Source: DATKDF01 sp963752045 (GTDB taxonomy: Bacteria; Acidobacteriota; Vicinamibacteria; Vicinamibacterales; SCN-69-37). Taken from it: 64,000 nucleotides of DNA. Below, piece by piece: positions 31,441 through 41,866 of this stretch. A program made the translations under genes and the position numbers. The stretch is from NCBI GenBank assembly GCA_963752045.1, contig CAVVWN010000006.1, positions 1 through 64,000 on the forward strand, given 5' to 3'. Within the stretch, counting starts at the first letter, position 1. Each line of letters starts with the position of its first letter. A model generated the notes under the pieces. That model was not told the DNA's origin and did no database searches. It saw nothing but the letters and a program-made list of their open reading frames with translations.

Positions 31441-34308
31441 TCACCCGCTCGCCGCCTCGGCAGCCGGGTGAGTCGACCGCGGCAGCACCAGCCGGAAGCG
31501 CGTGCCCTGCCCCGGCTGACTCTCGCAGACGAGCGTGCCGCCGTGCTCCTGCACGATGCCGTACGTCACCGACAACCCGAGCCCGGTGCCGCCGCCCTCT
31601 TTCGTCGTGAAGAACGGATCGTAGATGCGCATGAGGTGCTCGGGCGGGATGCCCACGCCCGTGTCGGCCACTTCGACGACGGCCTCGTCCTCCGACAGCC
31701 ACGTGTCCACCGACAACCAGCCGCCCTTGGGCATCGCATCCCGGGCGTTGAGGAAGAGGTTGAGAAACACCTGCTGCAGCTTGTACTCGATGCCGTTGAC
31801 GACGACCCCCGAGGCCGAGAGGTTCTTGCGCACCTGCACGCGGCCGGTCTTGAACTGATGTTCGAGCAGCGCCAGCACGTCGCTCACGACCGCGTTGATC
31901 TCGACCGGTCCGGTTTCGCCGCCAGACGGGCGCGCCAGGTTCAGCAGGCTGTTGACGATCTTCGCGGCCCGGAAGGTCTGCCGCTCGATCTTCTCGAGCA
32001 GGCCCGTCCGCGGGTCGTCCGGATCGGACCGCTCGAGGAGCATCTGGGTGAAGCTCGAGATCCCGGTGAGCGGCGTGTTCACTTCATGCGCGACGCCGGC
32101 TGCGAGGAGCCCGATGGCCGCCATCTTCTCGGACACCTGCAACTGCTCTTCGAGCGAGGCCCGATCCGTGACGTCCACGATCACGATGATCCAGCCGGCC
32201 TGCGTGCCGTCGGACGTCTGAAACGGCGCGATGGCCACGTTGACGAGTTGCGAGCGCTTCGGGTCGGCCGACTGAGGTCCGAGCGGCACGCGGTACAGGC
32301 TCGTGCCGTCCGGCTCGTCTCGTCGGGCCCCCTCGAGCGTCTCGACGAACGCTTTCGGGAAGAGCCCGCCCAGGTGACGTCCGACCGCGCGGCCGCGCGA
32401 AATGCCGGCCAGCGTCTCCATGCGCCGGTTCCACCTGAGCACGCGATCGTCGAGGTCGACGACCACCAGCCCGTCGGTCAGCGACTCGACGACGCTGTCG
32501 CTGAACTGGCGCAGCCGTTCGATTTCCTCGGCCTTGCCCTGCAGTTGTCCGTAGAGACGAGCGTTCTCGAGCGCGGTGGCGGCCTGGCCGGCCACCGACC
32601 CCAGGAGCGCCATGTCCTCGCTGCTGAGTGGCTCCTGTTGCGGCCGCCGGCCCGCGGCAAGCACCGCGATCGCCGCGCCCTTCGACACGCACGGCACGAA
32701 GAAGTACAGGCCCGCGTCGCGCCACACCGCCGACTCCTCCGCCGTCAGGCGGCGCGCCGGCGACGGGTCGTCGACGACGACGGTGAAGCCGGACGACAGG
32801 CGCGAGCCCAGCCCGGACCCGGGTTCGATCTCGACCGCGCGGTCCAGGTTCTCGGACGCCACGACGACGAAGCGCCCGGGCTCGCCGTCGGGATCGGCCA
32901 GAAAGAGCGCCATCCGGTCGACCAGTAGCGTCTCGCGCACCCGCTCGACCAGCCGCGTGCTGAGCCGCTCGAGATCGAGGTCGCTGTTGAGATCGCGCGC
33001 GAAGCTCAGCAGCGCGCGCCGGTAGTCGTACTGATCGCGGTAGTACAACCGGTCGAGCCCGGCCTGGATGGCCTGGCGGATCCACGGCGCCAGGAGCACC
33101 ACCACGAACGTCGCAAGCAGCGCCCAGAACCGGCTCGGCTCCGCCTCGGTCCCGAGCGCGAAACTCACAAACTGCAGCGTCACGCCGTACACCACGGCCA
33201 GGAGCAGCAGGTACGCCGCGCCGACGAGCGCCTTCTTGATGATGACCTCGACGTCCATCAGGCGGTAGCGCACGAGCGCCGAGGCGAAGGCGAGCGGAAC
33301 CGACCCGAGCAGTACGGCCGTGTACTCGGCAAACGGCGGCACCCGGCCCACGAGGTAAGGCACGACGTAGAGCAGGACGAACGGCAGCGCGCCGGTCGCC
33401 GAGCCCCAGACGATCCAGCGCAACTGCCGGTCGGCCGTGACCGACCGCAGCCGGGTCAGCGCCCGCAGCATGATGACGAGACCCGCCACGAGACACGCGC
33501 CGAGGTAGAGCAGGCTCACCCACTCGATTTGCCCGAGAAGCGCCGTCACCGCCGGCCCGTCGACACCGCTGCGGAACGCGACAATGCGCGCGACGCCCAG
33601 CACCACCGCCGGCAGATAGATGAGCGGCAGCAGCTTGCGTCCGCTGTCGCTCTTGGCCCACGGATTGGGACGCTCCGGGAACCCGAGCCCGAAATGGAGG
33701 AAGAGCGGGGGCAACGCCAGCCGCGCCACCATGTCGGCCCAGTCGAAGAAGTAGTCGAGCACGTCGTACCGGCCCGACGGCGTGAACGCCAGCGCGCCGA
33801 AAAACGCGACGGTGAGCCAGAAGAAATGCAGCGTCGAGACGTCGTTCGGCCGGCGCAGCCGCACCGACGTCCCCACGAGAATGCTCAGAATGCCGACAAG
33901 GGCGAGCGAGTGGTACAGCCGCGACTCGGCGCGCGGCATCGGCAGCAGCTCGACGACCATCGGCATCTCCGCCGAGGCCCGCTCTATTGTGTAAATCAGG
34001 GCCCGCCCGGGCGCGCTCTCGTGCAGGATGTCGATCACGTCCCGCCGGGCGCTTACCTCACGTCCGTCGATCATGAGCAGCACGTCGCGAGGCTCGATTC
34101 CGGCGCGCTCGCCCGCTCCGCCACGAGCCACCTCGACGGCGACGACGTTGATGCCGACGTGGCCCCAGAGGACGCCATCTTCCAGCTCGCCCTGCCAGCG
34201 CTTCACGAGGACGACGTTGACGACGGCGAGCGCGACCAGGATCGTCGCGACCGCCACCGGCAGGCCGACGTTGATGAGCGGACGAAGGGAACGGGTAGAG
34301 GGCGACAT
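31441..34308 (-). CDS. Membrane histidine kinase with PDZ, GAF and PAS domains
   Basis: 955 aa. Order: TM1 (about 10-32), an extracytoplasmic PDZ-like domain (about 45-118, GHVGINVVAVEVARGGAGER then AGIEPRDVLLMIDGREVSAR), about eight further TM segments to residue 400, GAF (about 437-590), PAS (about 610-725, SVVESLTDGLVVVDLDDRVL), HisKA with the phospho-acceptor His741 in AAGVAHEVNTPL, and HATPase_c (NLFLNARDAM, VADTGVGIPP, GGTGLGLSV). Layout resembles PrsK/AtoS-like kinases that pair with sigma-54 activators, and such a regulator follows 10 nt downstream. The PDZ suggests sensing of unfolded or exported peptides. Start 34308 gives MSPSTRSLRPLINVGL. Confidence 0.93.
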   Translation of the reverse strand: MSPSTRSLRPLINVGLPVAVATILVALAVVNVVLVKRWQGELEDGVLWGHVGINVVAVEVARGGAGERAGIEPRDVLLMIDGREVSARRDVIDILHESAPGRALIYTIERASAEMPMVVELLPMPRAESRLYHSLALVGILSILVGTSVRLRRPNDVSTLHFFWLTVAFFGALAFTPSGRYDVLDYFFDWADMVARLALPPLFLHFGLGFPERPNPWAKSDSGRKLLPLIYLPAVVLGVARIVAFRSGVDGPAVTALLGQIEWVSLLYLGACLVAGLVIMLRALTRLRSVTADRQLRWIVWGSATGALPFVLLYVVPYLVGRVPPFAEYTAVLLGSVPLAFASALVRYRLMDVEVIIKKALVGAAYLLLLAVVYGVTLQFVSFALGTEAEPSRFWALLATFVVVLLAPWIRQAIQAGLDRLYYRDQYDYRRALLSFARDLNSDLDLERLSTRLVERVRETLLVDRMALFLADPDGEPGRFVVVASENLDRAVEIEPGSGLGSRLSSGFTVVVDDPSPARRLTAEESAVWRDAGLYFFVPCVSKGAAIAVLAAGRRPQQEPLSSEDMALLGSVAGQAATALENARLYGQLQGKAEEIERLRQFSDSVVESLTDGLVVVDLDDRVLRWNRRMETLAGISRGRAVGRHLGGLFPKAFVETLEGARRDEPDGTSLYRVPLGPQSADPKRSQLVNVAIAPFQTSDGTQAGWIIVIVDVTDRASLEEQLQVSEKMAAIGLLAAGVAHEVNTPLTGISSFTQMLLERSDPDDPRTGLLEKIERQTFRAAKIVNSLLNLARPSGGETGPVEINAVVSDVLALLEHQFKTGRVQVRKNLSASGVVVNGIEYKLQQVFLNLFLNARDAMPKGGWLSVDTWLSEDEAVVEVADTGVGIPPEHLMRIYDPFFTTKEGGGTGLGLSVTYGIVQEHGGTLVCESQPGQGTRFRLVLPRSTHPAAEAASG

Positions 34309-34348
34309 GGCGAAGCCGTCGAACCTAAGAGTACTCGATGACCCCGGC

Positions 34349-36220
34349 CTAGAAGCGGATCTGGATGCCGCCGACGAACCACACCGGCGGCGAGACGGTC
34401 AGGAGTTCGTCGTACATCGACCCCGGGACGCCGAGGTCGCGGTAGAGATTCCTGACCCCGACGAGCAGATCCAGCGTGCCACCGCGGATGGGCTGATACG
34501 GCAGCTCCTGGCGCACTTCGATCTTGAACCGCCCGGCGAGCGACGGGCCGGTCGCCTCGCGTGACGGGCTGAAGCCCGTGCTGAGGCGATAGGCCGTCGA
34601 GACCCGCGTCGACGTGCCGGGAATCTCCACCTGGAGATCCGCCGAGAGATCCTGCAGCCGCTCGGCATCGGACCGCACGACCGACGGCGCCACCAGACCG
34701 AGCGAACGGTCCCGGCCGAACGGGCGCCACGTCACGTGCCCGGTCGAGTAGGCCACCGAACCTCGCAGATTCGGCGCGAGGCGGCCGGCGGCGCCGAACG
34801 ACCAGCCGTCGATCTCCGCATCGCCCACGGTGGCGGCAAAGTAGTGGGCCGAGCCGGACTGACCAAGACCAAAGAGCGTCGCAAACTGCCGGGCCGTCGA
34901 CTGCCAGAAGCGGCCGACGCTCACCGTGCGCAGGCTGGACCCCGACCCGAACGCGCGTTCGACGCCGATGGCCACATGACCGATGCGCTCGGCTCGCAGC
35001 GGCACGCCCGGTCGAATCGACGAGAACGTCCGGTCCGGCGGCATCCACAGGCCCCTGGTGTCGGGCGGCTGAAACTCGGCCGCACCGGGCGCCAGTGCCA
35101 GGTGGTAACCCTCGACGGTGATCCAGGTGCGGCGATTGACGGCGACGCGCGCACCCGCCTGGGGGCTCAGAAGCGGCGTCTCGGCCACGTAGTCGTACGC
35201 ATCGACGCGGAGGCCATAACTGACTTCAAGGCCCGACGTGACCTGCCAGCGGTCGTAGACGTGGGCGGCGCCGGCCGATCGCGCCTCGGCCATCGACAGC
35301 GTCGAGGCTGCCGCGTCGTCCCGGCCAGGACGAAGCGCGCCGTACGACAGGCCGGTGCGGAACGCATGGCGCTCGTCCGGCTCTGCCTGGTACTCGCCCA
35401 GAAGGACCCAACTCGACGGCGCTCCGGGCGAGAGCGCGCCACGGACGAGCCAGGAACCGTGCGTCCCGACCGGGGCGCCAACCGCGAGGTACGCGGTGCT
35501 GCCCGAATACGACGCCCCGAGCCCGCCGGCGGCCAGATCGATCGAGCCGGACGTCATCCAGTTGACTTGACCGTCGAAGTCCGTATCGCGGAGAAACGCC
35601 GACGTTCGGCGCGCGGACTCACGAAACGCCCGGTCGAAGAGACCGGGAACGTCGACGGCCTCGACGGAGGCCGCCGGGTCGGCAGCCGCCGGGTCAGCGG
35701 CGCCAGGTACGGTGGCGTCGTCACGCAGCACCGTGCGCCTGGCATGGCGCAACCGCCACGCCAGATCCGTGTGCGCGTGGCCGCCCGGCTCGACACCTGC
35801 GTCGGCCCGGTCGATCACGGCGGCCGGGTCGTTGCCGGGCTGCGCGCGCCCCTGTCGCACCAGAGTGATGTTCCGTTCGAGCGAGGCCGGCGAGCTGATG
35901 CGCACCGGTTCGCGAAAGGTCGAGACGTAGCCGTCGCGGCTGGCGCGGAGGATGTAGTCGCCGGGAGGAAGGGCCAGCAGGAATCGCCCCAGCGTGTCGC
36001 TCCGCGACGCGACGAGCGTCGTGCCCATGGCAACCACGCTGACACCGCCGACGGCGGCGCCCGCATCGTCGCGCACGATCCCGTGGATGGTGCCGCCCGA
36101 CGTCGACGCGCGCACGAGCACGGACACCGGTTGGACAACCGGCTGGGCGAACGCCGGCACGACGAGGCCCGAGAGGACCAGCACCGCGACGAGCGTGGGG
36201 ACGGGTGGGTTCAAGAGCAC
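34349..36220 (-). CDS. Outer-membrane barrel-like protein with N-terminal carboxypeptidase-regulatory domain
   Basis: 623 aa. A signal peptide (TLVAVLVLSGLVVPAFAQ) is followed by a CarboxypepD_reg-like domain at about 45-115 (IHGIVRDDAGAAVGGVSVVA, LGRFLLALPPGDYILRASRD). After a low-complexity Ala/Asp linker comes a long stretch of alternating beta sequence ending VWFVGGIQIRF, with a terminal Phe as in outer-membrane beta-barrels. I do not see a TonB box or a plug domain, so it is a TonB-receptor-like barrel rather than a proven transporter. Divergent from eno. GTG at 36220 or TTG two codons further in may be the true start. Confidence 0.75.
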   Translation of the reverse strand: MLLNPPVPTLVAVLVLSGLVVPAFAQPVVQPVSVLVRASTSGGTIHGIVRDDAGAAVGGVSVVAMGTTLVASRSDTLGRFLLALPPGDYILRASRDGYVSTFREPVRISSPASLERNITLVRQGRAQPGNDPAAVIDRADAGVEPGGHAHTDLAWRLRHARRTVLRDDATVPGAADPAAADPAASVEAVDVPGLFDRAFRESARRTSAFLRDTDFDGQVNWMTSGSIDLAAGGLGASYSGSTAYLAVGAPVGTHGSWLVRGALSPGAPSSWVLLGEYQAEPDERHAFRTGLSYGALRPGRDDAAASTLSMAEARSAGAAHVYDRWQVTSGLEVSYGLRVDAYDYVAETPLLSPQAGARVAVNRRTWITVEGYHLALAPGAAEFQPPDTRGLWMPPDRTFSSIRPGVPLRAERIGHVAIGVERAFGSGSSLRTVSVGRFWQSTARQFATLFGLGQSGSAHYFAATVGDAEIDGWSFGAAGRLAPNLRGSVAYSTGHVTWRPFGRDRSLGLVAPSVVRSDAERLQDLSADLQVEIPGTSTRVSTAYRLSTGFSPSREATGPSLAGRFKIEVRQELPYQPIRGGTLDLLVGVRNLYRDLGVPGSMYDELLTVSPPVWFVGGIQIRF

Positions 36221-36316
36221 CCTCTCGTGAGCGTGCGGCCATCTTACGGGCTGGGTCCGTCGCGCGTCAAACGCAAAGAACGCGCGTGTTTACGGGCATT
36301 TTCCTGCGGGAGCGCA

Positions 36317-36325
36317 TGGTATGAT
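36317..36325 (+). promoter_or_regulatory. Extended -10 promoter of eno
   Basis: TGGTATGAT followed by a run of seven T. It is an extended -10 (TGn TATGAT) and needs no good -35. It lies about 43 nt before the eno GTG, leaving room for the strong ribosome site at 36351-36360. Confidence 0.55.
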
Positions 36326-36367
36326 TTTTTTGCCTCGGCGCGCGAGCACGAGAAGGAGGCCTCCCTC

Positions 36368-37675
36368 GTGAAGATCACTGCCATCCATGCACGCGAGATC
36401 CTCGATTCCCGTGGCAATCCCACCGTCGAGGTCGACGTCACGCTCGCATCGGGCGCCCGGGGACGAGCCGCGGTGCCGTCCGGGGCGTCGACGGGCACGC
36501 GCGAAGCGCTCGAGCTGCGCGACGGCGACGCGTCGCGCTACGGCGGGAAGGGCGTCACCCGGGCGGTGGCGCACGTCAACGGCGAGATCGCGTCGACGCT
36601 CGTCGGCGCCGAGGCCGACGTTCGTGCGGTGGACGAACGGCTGATTGCCCTCGACGGCACCCACAATTTCGGGCGGCTGGGCGCCAACGCCGTGCTCGGC
36701 GTCTCGATGGCGACGGCGCATGCCGCGGCGGCCGCCGCCGGGCAGCCGCTCTACGCGTTCCTTGGCACGCTCGTCCCCGACGAGGCCCGCGCGAACGGGC
36801 TGCTGCTGCCCGTGCCGATGATGAACATCCTCAACGGCGGCGCGCACGCCGACACCAACGTGGACTTCCAGGAGTTCATGGTGATGCCGGCCGGCCTGCC
36901 GACGTTTGCCGAGGCGCTCCGGGCCGGCGTCGAGACGTTTCACGCGCTGCGCGGCCTGCTCAAGAGCCGCGGCCTTGCCACCGGCGTGGGCGACGAGGGC
37001 GGGTTCGCGCCGAGCCTGCACTCGAACCAGGAGGCCGTCGAGCTCGTGCTCGAAGCGATCCAGAAGGCCGGCTACCGCGCCGGCGAGGACATGTTCATCG
37101 CGCTCGACGTCGCCTCGAGCGAGTTCTGGGACGACGACGCGAAGGCGTACGTGCTCCGCAAGTCGGGCGAAGGCACCCGGACGTCGGACGAGATGATCCG
37201 GCTCTACGACGACTGGATCCACCACTACCCCATCGTGTCAATCGAGGACGGCCTGGCCGAAGCCGACTGGGACGGGTGGGCCCAGCTCACCGCGGCGCTC
37301 GGCAGGAAGATCCAGCTCGTGGGCGACGACATCTTCGTGACCAATCCGGCGATTCTGGAGAAGGGCATCGCGCGCAGCATCGGCAACGCGCTGCTCGTCA
37401 AGCTCAACCAGATCGGCACGGTGAGCCAGACGCTCTCGGCGATCGACATGGCGCGGGCGGCCGGCTACGCGAGCGTGATCTCGCACCGGTCCGGCGAGAC
37501 CGAAGACACGACGATCGCCGACCTGGCCGTCGCCACCTGCGCCGGCCAGATCAAGACCGGCTCGGCGAGTCGAGCCGATCGCACGGCCAAGTACAACCAG
37601 TTGCTGCGCATCGAGCAGGAGCTGGGGCGAACGGCCCGCTACGCGGGCCGCGGAGCCATCAAGCAGTTGGGTTGA
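36368..37675 (+). CDS. eno: Enolase
   Basis: Glycolytic 2-phosphoglycerate dehydratase, 435 aa. Visible landmarks: AREILDSRGNPTVEVDV, AVPSGASTGTREALELRDGD, MMNILNGGAHADTNVDFQEF, VGDEGGFAPS, SIEDGLAEADWDGW, LVGDDIFVTN, LLVKLNQIGTVSQTL and SHRSGETEDTTIADLAVATC, covering the metal ligands and catalytic residues. GTG start at 36368 is fixed by GAAGGAGG a few nt upstream; the frame open to 34736 is a shadow of the barrel gene. gpmA follows after a 254-bp repeat-filled gap. Confidence 0.98.
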   Translation: MKITAIHAREILDSRGNPTVEVDVTLASGARGRAAVPSGASTGTREALELRDGDASRYGGKGVTRAVAHVNGEIASTLVGAEADVRAVDERLIALDGTHNFGRLGANAVLGVSMATAHAAAAAAGQPLYAFLGTLVPDEARANGLLLPVPMMNILNGGAHADTNVDFQEFMVMPAGLPTFAEALRAGVETFHALRGLLKSRGLATGVGDEGGFAPSLHSNQEAVELVLEAIQKAGYRAGEDMFIALDVASSEFWDDDAKAYVLRKSGEGTRTSDEMIRLYDDWIHHYPIVSIEDGLAEADWDGWAQLTAALGRKIQLVGDDIFVTNPAILEKGIARSIGNALLVKLNQIGTVSQTLSAIDMARAAGYASVISHRSGETEDTTIADLAVATCAGQIKTGSASRADRTAKYNQLLRIEQELGRTARYAGRGAIKQLG

Positions 37676-37683
37676 GTTGGATC

Positions 37684-37911
37684 AACCATGGAGGCGTGGA
37701 GGCTGGGACCTGCCACGCCCGGCGGCACCGGCAGGCAACGCCTGCCGGTGGCTACGCCACGGGGACGATGGGAGTCGGCACGAAGACGAGCACGCCTGAC
37801 CCGATCGAGCGGTGCGTGCTCGTCTTCGTGCCGACTCCCATCGTCCCCCGGTGCCGCCGGGCAGAACCGTATGGACGACATGAGCTCCATGATCTCCAAG
37901 ACTCCATGGTT
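37684..37911. repeat. Composite palindromic element A (eno-gpmA gap)
   Basis: Nested inverted repeats. The ends are AACCATGGAG (37684-37693) and CTCCATGGTT (37902-37911). Next inward are TGGAG-type motifs, then 15-bp outer arms (37717-37731 / 37848-37862). Inside lie a small hairpin with an AAC loop (CACCGGCAGGC-AAC-GCCTGCCGGTG, 37726-37750) and a perfect 35-bp-arm hairpin (37761-37795 / 37814-37848; begins GGGGACGATGGGAGTCGGCA). No coding potential. The structure parallels element B at 60515-60924. Confidence 0.75.
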
Positions 37912-37929
37912 CGTTGAGAGGCTGACATC

Positions 37930-38679
37930 ATGCACACACTCGTACTGCTCAGGCACGGCGAAAGCACGTGGAACAAGGAAAACCGGTTCACGGGCTGGAC
38001 CGACGTCGACCTGAGCGAAAAAGGCCTTCGGGAAGCCGAGGCGGCCGGCAAGCTCATCGCCGACGAGGGCTACACGTTCGACATCGCGTACACCTCGGTG
38101 CTCAAGCGGGCGCTGCGCACGAACTGGATCGTGCTCGACGTGCTGGACCGGCTGTGGATACCCGTCGAGCGCCACTGGCGGCTGAACGAGCGGCACTACG
38201 GCGCGCTGCAGGGTCTCAACAAGGCCGAGACGTCGATGAAGCATGGCGAGGCGCAGACGAAGCTCTGGCGGCGCAGCTACGACGTGCCGCCGCCGCCGCT
38301 CGCGCTCGACGACCCTCGTCACCCGTCGCACGACCCGAGATATGTCTCGCTCACGCCCGACGAGCGGCCGGCCTCCGAGTCACTCAAGAACACGGTGGAG
38401 CGCTTCCTGCCCTGCTGGACGCAGACCATCGGCCCGGCGATTCTGTCGGGCCGGCGCGTGCTCATCACCGCGCACGGCAACAGCCTGCGCGCGCTCGTGA
38501 AGCACCTCGACCGCATTTCGGATGCGGACATCGCGGAGCTGAACATCCCGACGGGGATTCCGCTGATCTACGAGCTCGACGATCGGCTGGCGCCGATCCG
38601 GCACTTCTACCTGGGCGACCCGGAAGCGGCCCGCAAGGCCGCCGAGGCGGTGGCCAGGCAGGCCGGCGGCCGCAGCTAG
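37930..38679 (+). CDS. gpmA: 2,3-bisphosphoglycerate-dependent phosphoglycerate mutase
   Basis: Interconverts 3- and 2-phosphoglycerate, the step before enolase. 249 aa, histidine phosphatase superfamily: LLRHGESTWNKENRFTGWTD carries the phospho-His; RHYGALQGLNKAE, SLTPDERPASESLKNTVERF and ITAHGNSLRALVKHLD are the expected blocks of the dPGM type. The start at 37930 has GAGAGG 7 nt upstream. It follows eno across a gap with a large palindromic element, so it may have an independent message. Convergent with the small gene at 38684 (4-nt gap). Confidence 0.97.
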   Translation: MHTLVLLRHGESTWNKENRFTGWTDVDLSEKGLREAEAAGKLIADEGYTFDIAYTSVLKRALRTNWIVLDVLDRLWIPVERHWRLNERHYGALQGLNKAETSMKHGEAQTKLWRRSYDVPPPPLALDDPRHPSHDPRYVSLTPDERPASESLKNTVERFLPCWTQTIGPAILSGRRVLITAHGNSLRALVKHLDRISDADIAELNIPTGIPLIYELDDRLAPIRHFYLGDPEAARKAAEAVARQAGGRS

Positions 38680-38683
38680 ACGG

Positions 38684-38998
38684 CTACTCGACTTCCTTCT
38701 CGGTGGGTTCGTCGGCCGAAATCCGCAGCGATTTCAGGAACCTGCGGTCGTTCGCGCTCATCTCGAAGGCGCCGTTCGCCGCATGGGCCTGCGCGGCCGC
38801 GCGGCGCGACGCCGCCGTCCGGCGCGAGCCTTTCTTCTCGAGGCTGCTGAATCCCACGACCGCCTCGAGCGAGACGCGAAGATCGTAACCGGCCGCGCGT
38901 GCTTTCTCTCGACACGCCTCGACCCGGGGATCGGCCGCGACCGCCGCCGAGATGGCCTCAGTCAGCTCACGGGCCAACTGACTCATCTGCGAATCCAT
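38684..38998 (-). CDS. Small hypothetical protein with possible RBS-masking leader
   Basis: 104 residues from ATG 38998: MDSQMSQLARELTEAISAAV, then an Arg/Ala-rich middle (KKGSRRTAASRRAAAQAHAA) and an acidic tail (SADEPTEKEVE). I recognise no family; the length and composition suggest a cytoplasmic helical protein. The ribosome site is doubled (GGAGGTTGGAGG). A perfect complement of GGAGGTTGG lies about 43 nt further upstream in the leader (39058-39066), so the site may be masked in a hairpin. Confidence 0.6.
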   Translation of the reverse strand: MDSQMSQLARELTEAISAAVAADPRVEACREKARAAGYDLRVSLEAVVGFSSLEKKGSRRTAASRRAAAQAHAANGAFEMSANDRRFLKSLRISADEPTEKEVE

Positions 38999-39006
38999 GC
39001 AAACCT

Positions 39007-39066
39007 CCAACCTCCACAGGGCCGGACCGCTGGCCGGACACCGTCGCACCAACACGCGGAGGTTGG
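39007..39066 (-). promoter_or_regulatory. Possible ribosome-site-sequestering hairpin
   Basis: On the minus strand CCAACCTCC (39066-39058) is complementary over 9 nt to GGAGGTTGG (39015-39007), which contains the distal Shine-Dalgarno of the 38998 start. The arrangement would allow translation control by leader folding. Confidence 0.35.
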
Positions 39067-39209
39067 CTGCAATCTCGAGGTGTGGGCGCTGGGGGCTGAC
39101 CGGACCATGAGAAGGATCAGTTGAAATGAAGGCCGAACTTCAGGGGATTGTAGGCGGCAGACGTACGAGTGTCAAACGACATTACTGTCAGTACCCGGAA
39201 CCGAGCGGA

Positions 39210-39215
39210 TAGAAT
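39210..39215 (+). promoter_or_regulatory. Putative -10 box of the mutase gene (leaderless arrangement)
   Basis: TAGAAT 7 nt before ATG 39223, with no ribosome site between. It supports the choice of 39223 over the longer frame at 39169. Confidence 0.4.
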
Positions 39216-39222
39216 TCCGGGC

Positions 39223-40753
<1,531 letters not shown>

Positions 40754-40770
<17 letters not shown>

Positions 40771-41866
40771 CACGCCGCTCGTCCGCGTCGAGGACCTGCG
40801 GACGGTGTTCACGCTGGCCGACGGCCGCGAGGGGGTCGCCGTCGACGGCGTGTCGTTCCAGATCGGACGCGGTGAAACGCTCGGGCTGGTGGGCGAGTCG
40901 GGCAGCGGCAAGTCCGTGACGGCGCTCTCGATCCTCCGGCTCGTCATGCCGCCGGGCCGGATTGCGGGCGGGCGCATCGAGCTCGACGGCCGGAACCTCA
41001 TCGACCTGCCCGAGACGGAAATGCGGCACATCCGCGGCCGCCGCATCGGCTTCGTCTTCCAGGAGCCGATGGTGGCGCTCAATCCCGTCTACACGATCGG
41101 CTTCCAGATTGCCGAGACGCTTGCCGTGCACGGCCTCGCGCGCGGCGAGAACGCCCGGCGCCGCGTGCACGAGCTGCTCGAAGCCGTGCGCATCCCCGAC
41201 CCGGACCGGCGCGCGCGCGAGTACCCGCACCAGCTCAGCGGCGGCCTCCGGCAGCGCGCCATGATCGCGCTCGCCATTGCCGCCGAGCCGTCGCTCCTCA
41301 TCGCCGACGAGCCGACGACGGCACTCGACGTCACCGTCCAGGCCGAGATCCTCGACCTGCTGCGCGAGATGCGGCGGCTGTACAACCTGTCGCTGCTGCT
41401 CATCACCCACGACCTCGGCGTGATTGCCGAGATGGCCGACCGCGTCGCCGTGATGTACGCCGGCCGCATCGTCGAAGAGGCGCCGGCGGCGGTGCTCTTC
41501 GAGCGTCCGGCGCATCCGTACACGCGCGGACTCATCGACTCGATTCCGGCCGGCACGTCGGGAACACGCCTTTCGGCAATCCCCGGCAACGTGCCGGGCC
41601 TCGCCGAGATACCGGACGGATGCGCGTTCGCCCCACGATGCGCCCGGCGGTTCGCCCCGTGCCAGGACGACGTGCCGGGCCTTTTCGCCGTCGGCGCCGG
41701 CCATCAGGCGCGGTGTTACCTCTACGAGCCAGGGCGGGCTGAAGCCCGCCCCTCCGGCCGTCCCTCTGGTGGAGGGGCGGCCTCTGGTGGAGGAGCGGCC
41801 TCTGGTGGAGGGGCGGGCTTCAGCCCGCCCGACAGATCCGTTCGCGGCCCCGAGGACGTCGGCTGA
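40754..41866 (+). CDS. Oligopeptide/dipeptide ABC transporter ATP-binding protein (DppD/OppD type)
   Basis: Walker A GESGSGKS, signature LSGGLRQR, Walker B LLIADEPTTALD, and the OppD/DppD C-terminal extension with Cys (CAFAPRCARRFAPC, HQARCYLY). GTG at 40754 overlaps the mutase gene. The last 44 or so residues (GRAEARPSGRPSGGG... to GPEDVG) are translated from two inverted copies of a 20-bp palindrome and a GGTGGAGG-type tandem, so the native C-terminus is probably near RCYLYEP. Followed by the partner ATPase with a 1-nt stop/start overlap. Permease and binding-protein genes are missing from this locus. Confidence 0.9.
41732..41830. repeat. Paired palindromes in the 3' end of the DppD-type gene
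   Basis: GGGCGGGCTGAAGCCCGCCC at 41732-41751 and its inverse at 41811-41830 face each other; the inner flanks CCTCC/GGAGG extend the match to 24 nt. Between them are three tandem units of a CCTCTGGTGGAGG-type repeat. The same palindrome occurs at 3896-3915. Confidence 0.75.

Noticed and set aside
34736..36367. A 540-codon upstream extension of enolase in the same frame
   Set aside because: Enolase starts at the GTG 36368 behind a strong ribosome site; the extension is antisense to the barrel gene.
37684..37911. CRISPR-like or phage attachment site interpretation of the eno-gpmA repeats
   Set aside because: The repeats are nested inverted arms, not regularly spaced direct repeats, and there is no cas, integrase or tRNA gene.
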